A stretch of 15,192 nucleotides of DNA from Firmicutes bacterium ZCTH02-B6. Its GTDB lineage: Bacteria; Bacillota; Limnochordia; Limnochordales; ZCTH02-B6. The stretch's first letter is position 1; each line of letters starts with the position of its first letter. The notes beneath the pieces were generated by a model. That model made no database searches. It saw nothing but the letters and a program-made list of their open reading frames with translations, and was not told the origin of the DNA. The stretch lies in contig LZRQ01000071.1 in the NCBI GenBank assembly GCA_002159155.1, positions 1 to 15,192 on the forward strand. The letters run 5' to 3'. Both the position numbers and the translations under genes were made by a program. This document shows positions 12,933 to 15,192 of the stretch, one piece after another.

Positions 12933-14191
12933 GCGTTGACGTGCCGGCGACAAGTTCCCCATCCTCCCCGCCGTCGGACCGCCCGCGGCCGGTCTCCATC
13001 GTACCTCCTGGGGCCACCATCGGGATTCTGGGTGGCGGGCAGCTGGGGCGCATGACCGCCCTGGCTGCCCGCCACATGGGGTACCGCGTCGCGACCCTCG
13101 ATCCGGTGCCCGACGCACCGTGCGCGCAGGTGGCCGATCACCGCTTCACGGCCCATTTGGACGACGCGATCGCTGCGCGGCGGCTGGCGGCGGTGTGCGA
13201 TGTGGTGACCTACGAGTTTGAGAACGTGGCCGCTCCGGTCGCCGCTGCCTTAGAGGAAGCGGCACTGGTACGCCCGTCCAGCCGCGTCCTGGCCGTCTCG
13301 CAAGACCGCGTGCGGGAAAAGGAGACATTTGCGGCGTTGGGGCTGCCTGTCGCTCCTTTCCGCCCGGTGACCTCGTGGCCCGAACTCGAAGCGAGCGTAG
13401 GGGTTGTCGGGTATCCCTGCCTGCTTAAGACAGCCACAGGCGGGTACGATGGGAAAGGCCAGCGGTGGCTGCATGGACCGGACGATCTTTCCACCGCATG
13501 GGAGTGGGCAACCTCCCATGGTTCCGGCTGCGGTGACCGGGGAAAGGGAGAGAGTGCGCGCCGTTTCATCCTTGAGGCGCGGGTCCCTTTTGTACGGGAG
13601 CTGTCCGTGATTGTTGCCCGCAACCCTCAGGGCGAAACAGCGGTCTATCCGGTGGCGGAGAACATTCACCGGCGGGGGATCCTGCACGTGTCCATCGTGC
13701 CGGCGCGGGTCAGCGCGGGGGTCGCCAGCAGGGCGCAAGAGTTTGCCGTGCGCCTGGCACATGGGCTAGACGCCGTCGGCGTGCTCGGGTTGGAGCTGTT
13801 TCTCACCGGGGACGAGGTGCTATATGTCAACGAGTTTGCGCCGCGGCCCCACAACTCTGGCCACTACACCATCGAGGCGTGCGTTACGTCCCAGTTCCAA
13901 CAGCACGTTCGCACCGTCTGCGGGCTGCCAGTGGGGTCGACAGCCCTCCTGCGTCCAGCCGTCATGGTCAACTTGCTGGGCCAGCACATGTCGAGGATGC
14001 AGGCTTCCCTCGGGCGGCTGTTGAGGGTCGAGGGAGTGCACCTGCATGTTTACGGCAAGAGCGAGGCGCGGCGGGACAGAAAAATGGGCCATGTGACCAT
14101 CATCGCCGAAAGCGTTGAGGAAGCCCTGGAGGGCGCCCAGCAAGTGTGGGACCTAGTACGGGCGCCGGACGACCCGCCACATGTTGCCTGA
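12929..14191 (+). CDS. purK: 5-(carboxyamino)imidazole ribonucleotide synthase
   Basis: PurK is an ATP-grasp enzyme that makes N5-CAIR from AIR, bicarbonate and ATP, handing it to PurE. The 420 residues show IGILGGGQLGRM (31-42), VTYEFENV, the ATP-grasp lysine region CLLKTATGGYDGKGQ, GVLGLELFLTGDEVLYVNEFAPRPHNSGHYTIEAC with the metal-binding acidic and asparagine residues, and TSQFQQHVR. A ~27-residue Ser/Pro-rich N-terminal extension precedes the core and looks disordered. A Gly-rich insert (SHGSGCGDRGKGES) sits in the middle domain. The ATG overlaps the purE stop, so the pair is coupled. No further pur gene follows; the next gene is convergent. Confidence 0.96.
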   Translation: MSVDVPATSSPSSPPSDRPRPVSIVPPGATIGILGGGQLGRMTALAARHMGYRVATLDPVPDAPCAQVADHRFTAHLDDAIAARRLAAVCDVVTYEFENVAAPVAAALEEAALVRPSSRVLAVSQDRVREKETFAALGLPVAPFRPVTSWPELEASVGVVGYPCLLKTATGGYDGKGQRWLHGPDDLSTAWEWATSHGSGCGDRGKGESARRFILEARVPFVRELSVIVARNPQGETAVYPVAENIHRRGILHVSIVPARVSAGVASRAQEFAVRLAHGLDAVGVLGLELFLTGDEVLYVNEFAPRPHNSGHYTIEACVTSQFQQHVRTVCGLPVGSTALLRPAVMVNLLGQHMSRMQASLGRLLRVEGVHLHVYGKSEARRDRKMGHVTIIAESVEEALEGAQQVWDLVRAPDDPPHVA

Positions 14192-14231
14192 TGGGATGAG
14201 CCGTGACGCAGCGCCCGCACTGGGAGTGGCT

Positions 14232-15071
14232 CTACCGGTGCCTGGAAACCAGCGGGGCTCGCACCCCGGCCGCGTCGCCGTGCCCAGGTGCCGAAAGAGT
14301 GCTGCGCATGCGCCACGTCGCCTGCAGGACCATGGGCAGGAAGACGACGATGAATACGGCGTAGTGCACGATGTCAAAGAGACCCGCAGCGATGGGCGTT
14401 AACGCCAGGCCGGTATAGACGACCCACAGGGCAAGGCTCAACTGGAAATACCGGTGGACCCGGGGCACGAAGGCCTGGTCGGTGCCTAAGGCCTGGGCCC
14501 GGTTGTAGAGGTAGCGGTAATACAGGGCGAACGCCAGATAATCGGCCGCCCCCAGCAGCTTGGGCACGATGGGCGGGTTGACGTGACCTTCCCAGAAATT
14601 GACCCAGCTGGGCAGTCCCAGCACTCCCAAAGGCCAAAGTAGGTCCACTCCGGAAAACCACACGATCAGGTCGGTCAACGAGTGTACCGCCATTCCAGTG
14701 GCGATCCCGATGCCAAGGTTCCAACATGCTGTGTCCCGGCCGCCGCTCGAACGCAGCCGAAAGTACGCGAGCACCGCTGCCGCCACCAAAAGACTGTGGG
14801 TAAACGTACGGTGCATCGCCAATCCGAGCTGGGCGCTGATGAGGTAGAGGGGACCGAGCAGGAAAAGGTCCGTATCGGGCAGGATGGAGCCTACCACTAG
14901 ACCCCAGCGCAGGTTGCCGGCCGGGTCGGCAAGAGCAGGCGTCCGGGCCCCGCCGGCCACGGGGCCGAGCGGCGTTTGCGGCACCGGTGCGGCATCGCCC
15001 TGTGTGCCTCCGGGCGCCACTAGCCGCGCTAAACCGACGCCAATCAGTCCGTGAAAGCCAAGCTGGGCCAT
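14232..15071 (-). CDS. YdjM/DUF457-family membrane-bound metal-dependent hydrolase-like protein
   Basis: The 279-residue integral membrane protein carries the family's conserved polar residues set at helix ends: H7 (FHGLIGVGLARL), GSILPDTDLF (P65, D66, D68), HRTFTHS (H87, H92) and HSLTDLIVWFSGVDLLWPL (H130, D134). These may bind a metal; the biological substrate of the family is not known to me. Several hydrophobic helices follow, ending in a basic tail. A low-complexity Gly/Pro/Ala insert (about 20-52) separates the first two motifs. ATG 15071 was chosen because AGGGAGG (15079-15085) is seven bases upstream; the open frame continues to 15125 without support. It converges with purK, 40 bases apart. 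Confidence 0.88.
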   Translation of the reverse strand: MAQLGFHGLIGVGLARLVAPGGTQGDAAPVPQTPLGPVAGGARTPALADPAGNLRWGLVVGSILPDTDLFLLGPLYLISAQLGLAMHRTFTHSLLVAAAVLAYFRLRSSGGRDTACWNLGIGIATGMAVHSLTDLIVWFSGVDLLWPLGVLGLPSWVNFWEGHVNPPIVPKLLGAADYLAFALYYRYLYNRAQALGTDQAFVPRVHRYFQLSLALWVVYTGLALTPIAAGLFDIVHYAVFIVVFLPMVLQATWRMRSTLSAPGHGDAAGVRAPLVSRHR

Positions 15072-15094
15072 GACACCGCCTCCCTGCAGGACAT

Positions 15095-15131
15095 TGGGCC
15101 GTGCGGCCGCGGCTGGCGGTCGCACGGCCCA
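15095..15131. other. Long GC-rich hairpin upstream of the YdjM-like gene
   Basis: TGGGCCGTGCG (15095-15105) pairs perfectly with CGCACGGCCCA (15121-15131). The intervening bases extend the stem by one G-T and four further pairs (15106-15110 with 15116-15120), leaving a 5-base loop: 16 pairs in all. It sits about ten bases upstream of the Shine-Dalgarno site of the minus-strand gene. It may be the terminator of a minus-strand gene lying to the right (an in-frame TAA occurs at 15173-15171), or a leader structure or operator. No T-tract follows on either strand. Confidence 0.55.
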
Positions 15132-15192
15132 TGTATCGCGCCACGGCGCGGCGCGGAACGCCTCTTCGTGTTAGGGCGCGAGCTCCTGGGGC

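Noticed and set aside
14198..14232. GAGCC/GGCTC pairing between convergent purK and the YdjM-like gene
   Set aside because: Five pairs with a 25-base loop is too weak to call a terminator.
1..15192. CRISPR arrays, tRNA or rRNA genes, insertion sequences, riboswitches
   Set aside because: No regularly spaced repeats, cloverleaf-like segments, transposase motifs or recognisable riboswitch cores were seen on either strand.

Overview
The window is a GC-rich, gene-dense bacterial chromosome segment with many GTG/TTG starts and ATGA stop/start overlaps. It carries 16 credible protein-coding genes plus one small probable gene, and I see no tRNA, rRNA, CRISPR array, insertion sequence or phage integration signature. 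The caa3-type oxidase operon with its own CtaG and small subunit IV, good AGGAGG-type ribosome sites, and the HemQ (coproporphyrin-dependent) haem route point to a high-GC aerobic member of the Bacillota (for example Limnochordia, Symbiobacterium or Thermaerobacter relatives). An actinobacterial or other Terrabacteria origin is not excluded, because HemQ carries actinobacterial-type active-site features. A beta-barrel-like exported protein would fit a diderm lineage such as Limnochordia. The taxonomy is inference.

Region 1 (1-3070) is a surface-glycan and orphan-gene region. The first gene, cut by the left edge, is the end of a CMP-nonulosonate cytidylyltransferase fused to a KdsC-like HAD phosphatase. 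It overlaps a sialic-acid-synthase-type (NeuB/NANS) gene that stops just before the usual SAF domain. On the opposite strand, converging with the synthase and overlapping it, are a small protein-kinase-like gene and an unknown Rossmann-like protein with a pentapeptide-repeat tail.

Region 2 (3071-8236) is the respiratory operon: ctaC (subunit II with fused cytochrome c), ctaD, ctaE, ctaF, ctaG. It encodes an A1-type haem-copper oxidase with D- and K-channel residues and the full CuA, CuB and haem ligand sets. A perfect 8+8 inverted repeat lies upstream of ctaC, and a GC hairpin follows ctaG.

Region 3 (8326-12177) begins with hemQ on the minus strand, convergent with the oxidase operon. Divergent from it run a C39-like cysteine peptidase and a coupled exported beta-rich protein, then an IsdG/HmoA-type haem monooxygenase and a divergent YchF-like P-loop NTPase. 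HemQ makes haem for the oxidase and the IsdG-like protein could degrade it, so haem supply and turnover are a plausible local theme.

Region 4 (12178-15192) holds a small ORF coupled to purE, then purE-purK (the N5-CAIR step of purine synthesis, also ATGA-coupled), and a convergent YdjM/DUF457 membrane protein whose upstream region contains a 16-bp-stem hairpin.
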